From: Flavobacterium chungbukense
Lineage (GTDB): Bacteria; Bacteroidota; Bacteroidia; Flavobacteriales; Flavobacteriaceae
Length of the DNA stretch: 64,000 nucleotides
Assembly: GCF_020805785.1 (NCBI RefSeq)
Contig: NZ_JAJGZV010000001.1
Coordinates: forward strand, 1,116,001 to 1,180,000
Direction of reading: 5' to 3'
Within the stretch, counting starts at the first letter, position 1. The number at the start of each line of letters is the position of its first letter. Under the pieces are notes generated by a model. It was given only the letters and a program-made list of their open reading frames with translations, searched no databases and was not told the origin of the DNA. The position numbers and the translations under genes are program-made. Positions 35,989 through 44,527 of the stretch are shown here, in pieces.

Positions 35989-38811
35989 ATGAAAATTTTT
36001 CACTCAAAATATTGGCTTTTAGCTCTATTTATAGGGTTTAAAAGCGCGGCTCAGTTTACAAGCACCATTCCGCTGAGTAAAGATGTTGTTTCGGGACAAT
36101 TGAAAAACGGAATGAAATATTATGTGCTTCATAACGAATTTCCAAAAGATCGTGTTTGTTTCTATTTTGCCCAAAATGTTGGAGCAATTTTAGAAAACGA
36201 CGATCAAAACGGTTTAGCGCATTTCTTAGAACATATGGCTTTTAACGGAACTAAAAACTTTGAAGGAAAAGGTATTATCGATATGCTGGAAAAAAAAGGT
36301 GTAAGTTTTGGTAAAGATATAAATGCCTACACGGCACAGGATCAAACCGTTTACAACTTAAGTAATGTACCAGCAAACGATTCAAAACTAATTGATTCTT
36401 GTCTTTTGGCATTGCACGATTGGTCTGGTTTTCTTTCTTTAAAAGAAGCAGAAATAGATGCAGAACGCGGTGTAATTCGAGAAGAATGGCGCACAAGACG
36501 TAACTCAGATTTCAGACTTAGATTAGAAACCGATAAAACGCTTTATAAAGGTTCAAAATATGCCAAACGCGATGTAATTGGTGATTTAAATATCATTAAT
36601 AATTTTGACTATCAAGTTCTTAGAGATTACTATAAAAAATGGTACCGTCCAGATTTACAAGCTGTTATTGTAGTTGGCGATATTGATGCAAAAGAAATTG
36701 AAAAGAAGATTATTGAAACTTTTTCTTCAATAGAAATGCCGAAAAATCCCGCAGAACGTTATTACGTTTCAGTTCCGAAAAATAAAGGAATGGAATATGT
36801 TTTGGCAAAAGACAAAGAAGCGCAGGAAACATCAATTGTAGTTTATTATAAGAAGGAATATGATAAAGTAAAGAATAACGAAACTATTAGAAGAGATTTG
36901 GTGAATAATCTTTGTACAGATATGATGAACAGACGTTATCAGGAATTTATTCAGAATAATGAAACGGCTGTTTTAGGAATAGGAACAGGGATTTCAGAAG
37001 TTTCAAGATTGACAAATTCCTACTATTTATATGTAACTCCAAAAAATAATAAAACACTTGAAGGTTTCAAAGAAATGATGATTGAAACAGAAAAAGCTGT
37101 TCGTTACGGATTCACACAGAAAGAATTAGATCGTAATAAAGAAGCTGTTTTGAGTTCTTATGAAAACCTTTTGAAAAATAAAGACAAATTTGAGAGCGAT
37201 GAATTATCAGAAGAATTAGTCGAATATTTCTTGAAAGCGATTCCGTTTGAAAGTATCGAAACACAATACGAAAACGTCAAAAAGAGATTAGCCTCAATTA
37301 CACTTTCAGAAATTAATCAAGCGGTTAAAAAATTGCAGACTGCAGATAATATTGTAATGACGGTTACGGGTCCTGATAAAAGCGATGTTGTTTATCCGAC
37401 GAAAGAAGATTATCTGAAAATCATGGCAGAAGTTAAGAAAATGCCACTCGAAAAGTATAAAGAAACAGATACAGACCAGCCTTTAATTGCAGCAGATTTA
37501 AACGGTTCTAAGGTTATAAAAGAAGATCCGATTGAAGGAATTAAAGGTGCCAAAAGTTATGTTTTAGGAAATGGTGCCAAGATTGTTTTATATCCAACAA
37601 CTTTAGCAAAAGACGAAATTTTGTTTTCTGCTTTTAGTTTTGGCGGAAGTTCATTAGTTAAAACAGCAGATATTCCGTCATCGCAAATCGCTGTTAGTTT
37701 AGTTGAAAATTCAGGTTTAGGTAATTTTAAAAGCACTGATTTAAAAGATAAATTGAACGGTAAAATTGCGAATGTAAAACCATACATCTCAGAGTTGACA
37801 GAAGGTTTTCAGGGTTCAAGTAACCAAAAAGATTTTGAAACTTTATTACAGCTGGTGTATTTGTATTTTGAACAGCCAAGGTTTGATAAAGATTCTTACG
37901 GAAGAATGTTGACAGGTTTTGAAAATTCATTGGAAAACACAGCCAATACCAATCCGAAAGTTTTTCAGGACACAATTTCGCAATTAAACTACAATCATAA
38001 TAAACGTGTGCCTTTATTTAATGAGGAATTCTTGAAAAGATTAAGTTTCGAAAAAGCTTCAGAATTGTACAAAGAAAGAATTCAGAACGCAGCAGATTTT
38101 ACTTTTGTATTTACTGGAAATCTTCCTGAAAATGCAATTTCACTTCTTGAAAAATATATTGGAAGTATAAAATCAGATGCAGATAAAAAAGAAAATTTTG
38201 TAGACAATCATTTAGATCCGGCGTCTGGAATCGCAAAGCAGTTATTGGTTCGCGAAATGAATGTACCAAAAGCAAGTGTTTATATTCGATTTGTAAAACA
38301 ATTTCCATACAACTATAAAAATGTATTTACAATGCATATTTTATCAGAATTGCTGTCTAAAAAGTATTTGGATTTAATTCGTGAAGAAGAGGGCGGAAGT
38401 TATGGCGTTCATGTATCGAATTCGGTAAATCGTTTACCATCAGACGAATATTCAATGACAATCAATTTTGACAGTGATCCAGAAAAGGAAGAAAAACTGA
38501 CTAAAATTGTTTACGAACAAATCGCTTTAATGCAGCAAAAAGAAGTAAACGAAGATGATATTCAATCGATAAAAAATACTGTTTTAAAAGGCAGAGCAGA
38601 AAAAGTCTTAAATAACGGATTCTGGATGAGCAGTTTAAATAATATGATTATGAACAACGAAACGTTCAAAGATGATGCTGTTTACAAGAAAACCTTAAAC
38701 GAAATAACTACAGCCGATTTAAAAGCTTTCGCTAAGGAATTCTTTGCAAAACCGAGCACGGTTGAAGTCATTATGAAATCGAAAACGGATAGTAAAGCAA
38801 CACAATATTAG
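35989..38811 (+). CDS. M16-family zinc metallopeptidase (pitrilysin/insulinase-like)
   Basis: The 940-residue protein has an N-terminal signal peptide (KSAAQ) and two M16 halves. The first carries the inverted zinc motif H78-FLE81-H82 in GLAHFLEHMAFNG, the downstream Glu in EAEIDAERGVIREEW and the R/Y region GSYGVHV in the second half. It would degrade peptides in the periplasm. The 224-nt repeat-bearing gap means co-transcription with dsbD is uncertain, but linkage to SusCD and redox genes supports peptide processing. A strong terminator follows at 38889. Confidence 0.93.
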   Translation: MKIFHSKYWLLALFIGFKSAAQFTSTIPLSKDVVSGQLKNGMKYYVLHNEFPKDRVCFYFAQNVGAILENDDQNGLAHFLEHMAFNGTKNFEGKGIIDMLEKKGVSFGKDINAYTAQDQTVYNLSNVPANDSKLIDSCLLALHDWSGFLSLKEAEIDAERGVIREEWRTRRNSDFRLRLETDKTLYKGSKYAKRDVIGDLNIINNFDYQVLRDYYKKWYRPDLQAVIVVGDIDAKEIEKKIIETFSSIEMPKNPAERYYVSVPKNKGMEYVLAKDKEAQETSIVVYYKKEYDKVKNNETIRRDLVNNLCTDMMNRRYQEFIQNNETAVLGIGTGISEVSRLTNSYYLYVTPKNNKTLEGFKEMMIETEKAVRYGFTQKELDRNKEAVLSSYENLLKNKDKFESDELSEELVEYFLKAIPFESIETQYENVKKRLASITLSEINQAVKKLQTADNIVMTVTGPDKSDVVYPTKEDYLKIMAEVKKMPLEKYKETDTDQPLIAADLNGSKVIKEDPIEGIKGAKSYVLGNGAKIVLYPTTLAKDEILFSAFSFGGSSLVKTADIPSSQIAVSLVENSGLGNFKSTDLKDKLNGKIANVKPYISELTEGFQGSSNQKDFETLLQLVYLYFEQPRFDKDSYGRMLTGFENSLENTANTNPKVFQDTISQLNYNHNKRVPLFNEEFLKRLSFEKASELYKERIQNAADFTFVFTGNLPENAISLLEKYIGSIKSDADKKENFVDNHLDPASGIAKQLLVREMNVPKASVYIRFVKQFPYNYKNVFTMHILSELLSKKYLDLIREEEGGSYGVHVSNSVNRLPSDEYSMTINFDSDPEKEEKLTKIVYEQIALMQQKEVNEDDIQSIKNTVLKGRAEKVLNNGFWMSSLNNMIMNNETFKDDAVYKKTLNEITTADLKAFAKEFFAKPSTVEVIMKSKTDSKATQY

Positions 38812-38888
38812 CATACATTGGTTTTTCATTTTTTAAGGAGTATTTTGAATTAGTAAGCATATATACAACTAACTTGAAAAACCTATAG

Positions 38889-38919
38889 AGAGCTGTTTTT
38901 AGGAACAGCTCTTTTTTTT
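38889..38919 (+). terminator. intrinsic terminator after the M16 peptidase
   Basis: AGAGCTGTT pairs perfectly with AACAGCTCT over 9 bp with a 6-nt loop, followed directly by a run of eight T. It marks the end of the sigma/SusCD/redox/peptidase cluster. Confidence 0.92.
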
Positions 38920-38961
38920 GTTTTTTTGTTAACCGAAGTAATAGTTTTCACTTTTCGGATC

Positions 38962-39148
38962 ATTTTATCATTCCGTAGGAATGTCTGGTCGGTAGAAAAA
39001 ATAGTTCATCCCATTCATTTTACGTTCCGTAGGAACGTCTGATTTTCTAATTGTTTAAAATAGGAACGTCAAAACAAACGTTCCTACGGAACGTAAAATG
39101 ACGGTAACATCAAAATTTTCTACCGATGAAATGTTCCTACGGAACAAA
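38962..39148. repeat. ~187-nt inverted repeat, CGTTCCGTAGGAACG family
   Basis: Four copies of a self-complementary TTCCGTAGGAA core (38970, ~39022, ~39080, ~39132) sit in two long arms related by inversion, including CATTTTACGTTCCGTAGGAA and its complement. A central TAGGAACG stretch lies at 39061. The element is in the 451-nt gap between the terminator at 38919 and the GH29 promoter region; nothing else in that gap looks coding. Confidence 0.78.
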
Positions 39149-39184
39149 AAACAATTTTAAACCAAAATGCTATTAAATTTGCTG

Positions 39185-39230
39185 TTGGTCGAAATTTTAC
39201 ACATCAGAAATTCAATTTATACTACATTTA
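39185..39230 (+). promoter_or_regulatory. upstream block of the first GH29 gene
   Basis: TTGGTCGAAATTTTA (39185-39199) is followed after 23 nt by TACATTTA (39223-39230), a TAnnTTTR-type box, and the ATG is 33 nt further on. The same arrangement occurs before the nagB-like gene at 41427-41471 (14 of 15 bases in the first block, 22-nt spacing). This suggests a shared activator or promoter class. Confidence 0.5.
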
Positions 39231-39262
39231 TACCTTATAGACTATTTTAAAGCAGATCAGCA

Positions 39263-41356
39263 ATGAAAAAAATTTACCTTTCTTTATGTCTTTTTGGTGT
39301 CATTTTTAGCAGTTCGGGACAGGAATTTGCCAATTCGCCAAAGCCTTTTGGGCCAGTTCCGACTCAAAAACAAATCGATTGGCAGGAAATGGAATTCTAT
39401 GCTTTTGTGCATTTTTCATTAAACACTTTTACCAATAAAGAATGGGGTTTCGGAGACGAATCGCCAGAACTTTTCAATCCGTCGCAATTAGACGTTCGTC
39501 AATGGGCACGCGTGGCAAAAGAAGCCGGAATGAAAGGAATTATTTTGGTTGCTAAACATCACGATGGTTTTTGCCTTTGGCCATCAGCTTATACGGAACG
39601 TTCAGTTAAAAATTCACCTTGGGAAAACGGAAAAGGAGATTTGGTAAAAGAACTGGCTGCGGCTTGTAAAGAATACGATTTAAAATTAGGATTATACCTC
39701 TCGCCTTGGGACAGAAATCATCCGCAATATGGAAAACCTGAATATGTGACGTATTTCAGAAATCAATTAAAAGAATTATTGACCAATTACGGCGATGTTT
39801 TCGAAATGTGGTTTGATGGTGCAAACGGTGGTGACGGCTATTATGGCGGGGCAAATGAGACCAGAAAAATCAATTCGCTTACTTATTATAATTGGGATGA
39901 AACCTATAAATTAATTTACGATATCGCACCAAAAACCTTAGTTTGGGGCGTTGGGCCATCTGAAGCAAGATGGATTGGAAATGAAGAAGGACGTGCAGGG
40001 AAAACCAATTGGTCGTTATTGCGACAAAAAGATGAATTGGCTGGAAAAGTACATTACAGCGAATTTATGTCTGGACACGAAGATGGAGAAAAATGGGTTC
40101 CTGGAGAAGCAGACGTTTCCATAAGACCAGGATGGTTTTATCATTCTGTTGAAGATGATAAAGTGCGTTCGCTTGACGAAATGGTCGATATTTATTACGA
40201 ATCGATTGGGCGAAATGCGACTTTATTATTGAATCTTCCAGTTGATAAACGTGGTCTTGTTCATGAAAATGACGAAGCAAGATTGAAAGAATTGGTTGCC
40301 ACTATAAAAGCCGATTTCAAAAAAGAAGTATTAGCAGGAACTAAAGTTCAAGCTTCAAATATTCGTACAAACGATTCTAATTTTGGACCTCAAAATACAA
40401 TTGACGGTAATAAAAATACCTATTGGGCAACAGATGATAAAGTAAAACAAGCTTCAATCGAATTTACGTTTAAAAAACCAACGGCGATTAATAGACTTTT
40501 ACTTCAAGAATATATTAAACTTGGGCAGCGTGTAAAAGCATTTTCTGTCGAAGCAAAAGTAGATGGACAATGGAAAATAATTGCCAATGAAACAACAATT
40601 GGTTACAAAAGAATTCTGCGTTTAGACCGAGTTATGGCTTCGGCAATCAGAGTGAATATTTTAGATGCCAAAGCAGGATTTGTAATCAGTACAATTGAAG
40701 CATTTAATGCACCGACTTTTGTGAAAGAACCACAAATTCTTCGCGATAAAAATGGTTTGGTTACGATTAAATCGGAAGATGGAAATGCGATCTATTATAC
40801 TTTAGATGGAAAAAATCCTTCAGAAAAAAGCATTTTATATAAGGCTCCTTTTGCATATAATAAAGCGGTAGAAATCAAAGCAATTTCGAGAAATACGAAA
40901 GAGAAAATCAACAGTGCAGTAAAAATGGCAAAATACGGTGTTTCTAAAGAAAAATGGAGAGTGATTTCTATTTCGAGCGGAGATAATAAATCGGTTGAAA
41001 AAATCATAGATGGAGATGCTAATACAGCTTGGGGATTTGGAAATAATGAAAATAAATTGCCTCAAACCATTATTATTGATATGGGCGATTTAAGCACTAT
41101 AAAAGGTTTCACCTATACGCCACAGCAAGTTGGAAGTAATTTGAGTCTGATTTCAAATTATGAGTTTTATACAAGTGAAGATAATATTACTTGGACAAAA
41201 CAATCCGAGGGAGAATTTTCGAATATCAAACATAATCCAATTGAACAATTTAAGAGTTTTACTGCTGTAAAAGCAAGATTTTTAAGATTTGTGGCTACAG
41301 GAGCAGTAGGAAATAGCCAAACTGTTTCGATTGCTGAAATTGGAGTAATCGAATAA
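39263..41356 (+). CDS. GH29 alpha-L-fucosidase with C-terminal binding modules
   Basis: The 697 residues begin with a signal peptide (SSSGQ). The GH29 TIM barrel (~30-345) shows FYAFVHFSLNTF, VAKHHDGFCLWPS and nucleophile D185 in EMWFDGANGG. After it come an F5/8C-type (CBM32-like) domain (~365-480), a chitobiase/HEX-type small domain (YYTLDGKNPSEKSI ~505-555) and a second F5/8C-like domain (~570-697). GH29 enzymes remove alpha-L-fucose with retention. The layout resembles GH29 enzymes acting on branched alpha-1,3/1,4-fucose, which would fit Lewis or core-fucose structures on N-glycans (inference). Confidence 0.92.
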   Translation: MKKIYLSLCLFGVIFSSSGQEFANSPKPFGPVPTQKQIDWQEMEFYAFVHFSLNTFTNKEWGFGDESPELFNPSQLDVRQWARVAKEAGMKGIILVAKHHDGFCLWPSAYTERSVKNSPWENGKGDLVKELAAACKEYDLKLGLYLSPWDRNHPQYGKPEYVTYFRNQLKELLTNYGDVFEMWFDGANGGDGYYGGANETRKINSLTYYNWDETYKLIYDIAPKTLVWGVGPSEARWIGNEEGRAGKTNWSLLRQKDELAGKVHYSEFMSGHEDGEKWVPGEADVSIRPGWFYHSVEDDKVRSLDEMVDIYYESIGRNATLLLNLPVDKRGLVHENDEARLKELVATIKADFKKEVLAGTKVQASNIRTNDSNFGPQNTIDGNKNTYWATDDKVKQASIEFTFKKPTAINRLLLQEYIKLGQRVKAFSVEAKVDGQWKIIANETTIGYKRILRLDRVMASAIRVNILDAKAGFVISTIEAFNAPTFVKEPQILRDKNGLVTIKSEDGNAIYYTLDGKNPSEKSILYKAPFAYNKAVEIKAISRNTKEKINSAVKMAKYGVSKEKWRVISISSGDNKSVEKIIDGDANTAWGFGNNENKLPQTIIIDMGDLSTIKGFTYTPQQVGSNLSLISNYEFYTSEDNITWTKQSEGEFSNIKHNPIEQFKSFTAVKARFLRFVATGAVGNSQTVSIAEIGVIE

Positions 41357-41426
41357 ATGGTTTTTTAGACACGTTAAAAATAGTTTGATATTTATTATTT
41401 TGTCTTTTGCCGAAGCGCAATCGTTA

Positions 41427-41471
41427 TTAGTCGAAATTTTAATAGGAAAGAGTAATTTAATTCTACTTTTA
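41427..41471 (+). promoter_or_regulatory. upstream block of the nagB-like gene
   Basis: TTAGTCGAAATTTTA (41427-41441) and, 22 nt later, TACTTTTA (41464-41471) repeat the layout found before the GH29 gene at 39185-39230. The ATG is 28 nt after the second box. Confidence 0.5.
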
Positions 41472-41498
41472 TCTTACTAATTAAATGACACGCAGCAA

Positions 41499-43412
41499 AT
41501 GATTAAAGAAGATATTGGTTTTAGAGAAGCTGGGAAATTTGAAGAAACTCGTTTCGAGAAAATTCATAATGTTATTTTCGAATCTTCGCAAGAAGCTTCT
41601 TTATTAGTGGCGCAGGAAATCGCTAATTTGATTCAGAGAAAAAACGAGCTTAACGAACCATGTGTTTTAGGTTTGGCTACAGGATCTTCTCCAATCAAAA
41701 TTTACGAAGAATTAGTAAGAAAGCATAAAGAAGAGGGACTAAGTTTTGCAAACGTAGTAACTTTTAATTTGGATGAATATTATCCGATGGATAAAAATGA
41801 TATTCAGAGTTATTATCATTTTATGCACGAGCATTTGTTCCATCATGTCAACATTCATCCAGAAAATATAAATATTCCAGATGGACACGTAAGTGCAGAG
41901 GAATTGCAGCAATATTGTATCGATTACGAAATGAAAATTAAGTCGTACGGCGGATTGGATTTTCAGCTTTTAGGAATCGGTAGAACTGGACACATCGGAT
42001 TTAATGAACCAGGTTCTCATGTGAATTCTGGAACCAGAAGTATTACTTTGGATCATTTGACACGTGTCGATGCGGCTTCTTCTTTTTTAGGAATTGATAA
42101 TGTTCCTAGAAAAGCGATTACTATGGGAATTGGAACTGTTAGAAATGCAAAAAGAATTGTTTTACTCGGTTGGGGAATCAGTAAAGCAGGAATTATAAAA
42201 AAGACAATCGAAGGGCAGGTTTCTTCGCAAGTTCCGGCTACGTATTTGCAAGAGCATCACAACACAACATTTGTTCTAGATACTGAAGCTTCGTCTGAAT
42301 TAACACGTGTAAAAACGCCTTGGCTGGTAAAGTCTTGCGTTTGGACAGACGAATTAAAATTAAAAGCGGTAGCTTGGTTGAGTGAATTGACGAAGAAACC
42401 TTTCCTGAAACTGACCGATAAAGATTATAACGACAACGGAATGTCGAGTCTTTTGACGGAAGAGGGAACTGCATACGATTTGAACATTAAGATGTTTAAT
42501 AAAATGCAGCAAACCATCACCGGATGGCCGGGCGGAAAACCTAACGCAGATGATACTTATAGACCGGAGCGTTCCACGCCGGAAAAGAAAAGAATCATTA
42601 TTTTCAGTCCGCATCCAGATGATGATGTGATTTCGATGGGAGGAACTTTTGATCGTTTGGTTGAACAAGGACATGAAGTTCATGTGGCCTATCAGACTTC
42701 TGGAAATATTGCAGTTTCTAATGAAGAAGCTTTGAAATTTGCAGAGATTTCTAAAGCGGTAAGTCCAGATTCTAAACTTTCTCAGGAGATTGTTGATTTT
42801 CTTAAAAACAGAACAGGAACTGAAATAGATTCGCCTGAAGTTAGAAAATTAAAAGGATTAATTAGAAGAAGCGAATCTTTTGGAGCAACACGTTACATAG
42901 GTTTGCCTGATGCTAATGTACACTTTTTAGATCTTCCGTTTTACGAAACAGGAACGGTTAAGAAAAATAATCTTTCAGATGCAGATGTCGACATTATGTG
43001 TGACATTATAGAAAGAATAAAACCGCATCAAATTTATGCCGCCGGAGATTTAGCAGATCCGCACGGAACTCATAAAGTATGTTTAGACAGTTTGTTTGAG
43101 TCTTTAAAAAGACTAAAAAACGAAAGCTTTATGGATGATTGCTGGGTTTGGCTTTACAGAGGCGCTTGGCATGAATGGGAATCGTACCAGATCGACATGG
43201 CAGTACCAATGAGTCCTGACCAGGTTTTAAAGAAACGACATGCTATTTTTTATCACCAGTCTCAAAAAGACGGGGTTATGTTTCAAGGTGATGACAGCAG
43301 AGAGTTTTGGGTTCGAGTTGAAGACAGAAATAGATTGACTGCAGAAAAATATCATAGCTTAGGTTTAGCAGATTATTCGGCTATAGAAGCGTTTAAAAGA
43401 TATCACTTTTAG
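41499..43412 (+). CDS. nagB: NagB-like glucosamine-6-phosphate deaminase fused to a PIG-L deacetylase domain
   Basis: Residues ~25-270 are a NagB domain: LGLATGSSPIKIYEEL, catalytic D92 in FNLDEYYP, and H165/E170 in RTGHIGFNEPGS, the pattern of functional GlcN-6-P deaminases. Residues ~365-600 are a PIG-L/LmbE deacetylase domain with the zinc motif PH372-PDDD and a second His cluster DPHGTHKVC. No signal peptide, so it is cytosolic. The deaminase converts GlcN-6-P to Fru-6-P and ammonia; the PIG-L part could remove an N-acetyl group first, giving both steps in one chain (inference). The fusion is known in Bacteroidota (BT_0258-like proteins). Confidence 0.88.
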   Translation: MIKEDIGFREAGKFEETRFEKIHNVIFESSQEASLLVAQEIANLIQRKNELNEPCVLGLATGSSPIKIYEELVRKHKEEGLSFANVVTFNLDEYYPMDKNDIQSYYHFMHEHLFHHVNIHPENINIPDGHVSAEELQQYCIDYEMKIKSYGGLDFQLLGIGRTGHIGFNEPGSHVNSGTRSITLDHLTRVDAASSFLGIDNVPRKAITMGIGTVRNAKRIVLLGWGISKAGIIKKTIEGQVSSQVPATYLQEHHNTTFVLDTEASSELTRVKTPWLVKSCVWTDELKLKAVAWLSELTKKPFLKLTDKDYNDNGMSSLLTEEGTAYDLNIKMFNKMQQTITGWPGGKPNADDTYRPERSTPEKKRIIIFSPHPDDDVISMGGTFDRLVEQGHEVHVAYQTSGNIAVSNEEALKFAEISKAVSPDSKLSQEIVDFLKNRTGTEIDSPEVRKLKGLIRRSESFGATRYIGLPDANVHFLDLPFYETGTVKKNNLSDADVDIMCDIIERIKPHQIYAAGDLADPHGTHKVCLDSLFESLKRLKNESFMDDCWVWLYRGAWHEWESYQIDMAVPMSPDQVLKKRHAIFYHQSQKDGVMFQGDDSREFWVRVEDRNRLTAEKYHSLGLADYSAIEAFKRYHF

Positions 43413-43480
43413 TGGTTTTGCAGCAATAAAGATAATAGACTATTTCATGGTTTATTTTGGTTAGTTACCTATAATTGAGA

Positions 43481-43517
43481 GAAAATGCAGTCGTGGTTGG
43501 CTGCATTTTCGTTTTTT
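43481..43517 (+). terminator. intrinsic terminator after the nagB-like gene
   Basis: GAAAATGCAG and CTGCATTTTC are perfect 10-bp complements with a 10-nt loop, followed by GTTTTTT. It stops + strand transcription 70-100 nt past the stop codon. Confidence 0.85.
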
Positions 43518-43620
43518 AAATGTTTTGTGTTTTTAAACCGCAAAGTTTTTTTTACCGCAAAGACGCAAAGATTTTACGCAAAGTTCGCAAAGTTTTTTTT
43601 GCTTAATCTTAAAGAAGAAT

Positions 43621-43665
43621 AAAAAAGTTCGCAAAGCTTAGTAGGTAAGCTTTGCGAACTTTTTT
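43621..43665. terminator. perfect 20-bp bidirectional terminator-like hairpin
   Basis: AAAAAAGTTCGCAAAGCTTA is perfectly complementary to the 20 nt at 43646-43665 around the loop GTAGG. A runs on the left and T runs on the right give a U-tract in both directions. It is placed between convergent genes, the nagB-like gene (+) and the LytT-like regulator (-), where a two-way terminator is expected. Confidence 0.8.
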
Positions 43666-43743
43666 ATTCTCATTTTTTACACAATATAGAAATAAAATCT
43701 TTGTGAACTTTGCGTAAATCTTAGCGTCTTTGCGGTTAAATCA

Positions 43744-44463
43744 TTAGATAGAAGAATTCAAAATTTTCTGTTTTACTTCATCAATATAAGATCTTCCTAT
43801 AACGTATCGAAGTCCTTCAATTTCAATGCTATTTCCTTCTACAGCGTCAATTTTATCTATTGCAATCGTATAAGATCTGTGGATTCTGATAAAATCTCTT
43901 TCTGGTAATAAACTTGTAAAATCAGATAAAGTGCTATGAATGATAAACTTTCCAGAAGTGGTGCTTATTTTTAGATAATCTTTTAAACTTTCGATAACTA
44001 AAATTTCGTTCAAGAAAATTTTCTTCATTTTTTTCTTGTCGATTTTTACAAAAATAAAAGCGTTTTCTTTACTGTTTTCTGCAGGAAGTTTACTGGTATT
44101 ATTAAGACGTTTGTTGATTTTATTTACCGCTTTCATTAATCTCGGAAACTCAATTGGTTTTACCAGATAATCTAAAACATCAAGTTCGTACGTTTCAATT
44201 GCAAATTGATCGTAAGCGCTTGTAATAATAAGCAAAGGCGGATTTTCTAAACTTTTAATAAAATTAATACCATCTAAAACAGGCATATTTATGTCTAGAA
44301 AAATTACATCAATCGTATTGTTTTTCAAGAAATTTAGCCCTTCAATAGAATTGCTGAAGGTGTTTATTAATTCTAAATCTTCAATCTGTTCAATATAATT
44401 TTTAATAACGTTTATTGCTAATGGCTCATCATCGATAATTAAACACTTTATTTTCATTTGCAA
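43744..44463 (-). CDS. LytTR-type response regulator
   Basis: The 239 residues have an N-terminal receiver domain (~4-120; acidic pair D11/D12, phospho-acceptor D57 in VIFLDINMPVLDG, Lys in LVKPIEF) and a C-terminal LytTR DNA-binding domain (~140-237: FVKIDKKKMKKIFLNEILVIE, FIRIHRSYTIAIDKIDAVEG). It is downstream of the sensor kinase gene by 64 nt on the same strand. Such pairs usually act on nearby genes. The flanking fucosidase, deaminase and mannosidase genes are the obvious candidates, but no binding site is proven. Confidence 0.95.
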   Translation of the reverse strand: MQMKIKCLIIDDEPLAINVIKNYIEQIEDLELINTFSNSIEGLNFLKNNTIDVIFLDINMPVLDGINFIKSLENPPLLIITSAYDQFAIETYELDVLDYLVKPIEFPRLMKAVNKINKRLNNTSKLPAENSKENAFIFVKIDKKKMKKIFLNEILVIESLKDYLKISTTSGKFIIHSTLSDFTSLLPERDFIRIHRSYTIAIDKIDAVEGNSIEIEGLRYVIGRSYIDEVKQKILNSSI

Positions 44464-44527
44464 AATATTATTTAGGCCGATATGTGGTTTTTTGTAGGTA
44501 TAGTTTTCTAAACTTGTAAAAGAGGGG

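Larger units (their letters stand above)
43413..43743. repeat. 331-nt convergent gap: terminator plus nested CGCAAAG palindrome
   Basis: There is no gene here. After the terminator at 43481-43517, the arms ACCGCAAAGACGCAAAG...ACGCAAAGTTCGCAAAG (43554-43592) pair with CTTTGTGAACTTTGCGT...CGTCTTTGCGGT (43699-43737). They enclose a perfect 20-bp hairpin at 43621-43665. It belongs to the same CGCAAAG family as the outer arms at 18953 and 21506. Confidence 0.8.

Noticed and set aside
42360..42683. Minus-strand ORF of 107 residues inside the nagB-like gene
   Set aside because: It is a shadow of conserved coding sequence on the + strand with no family resemblance.
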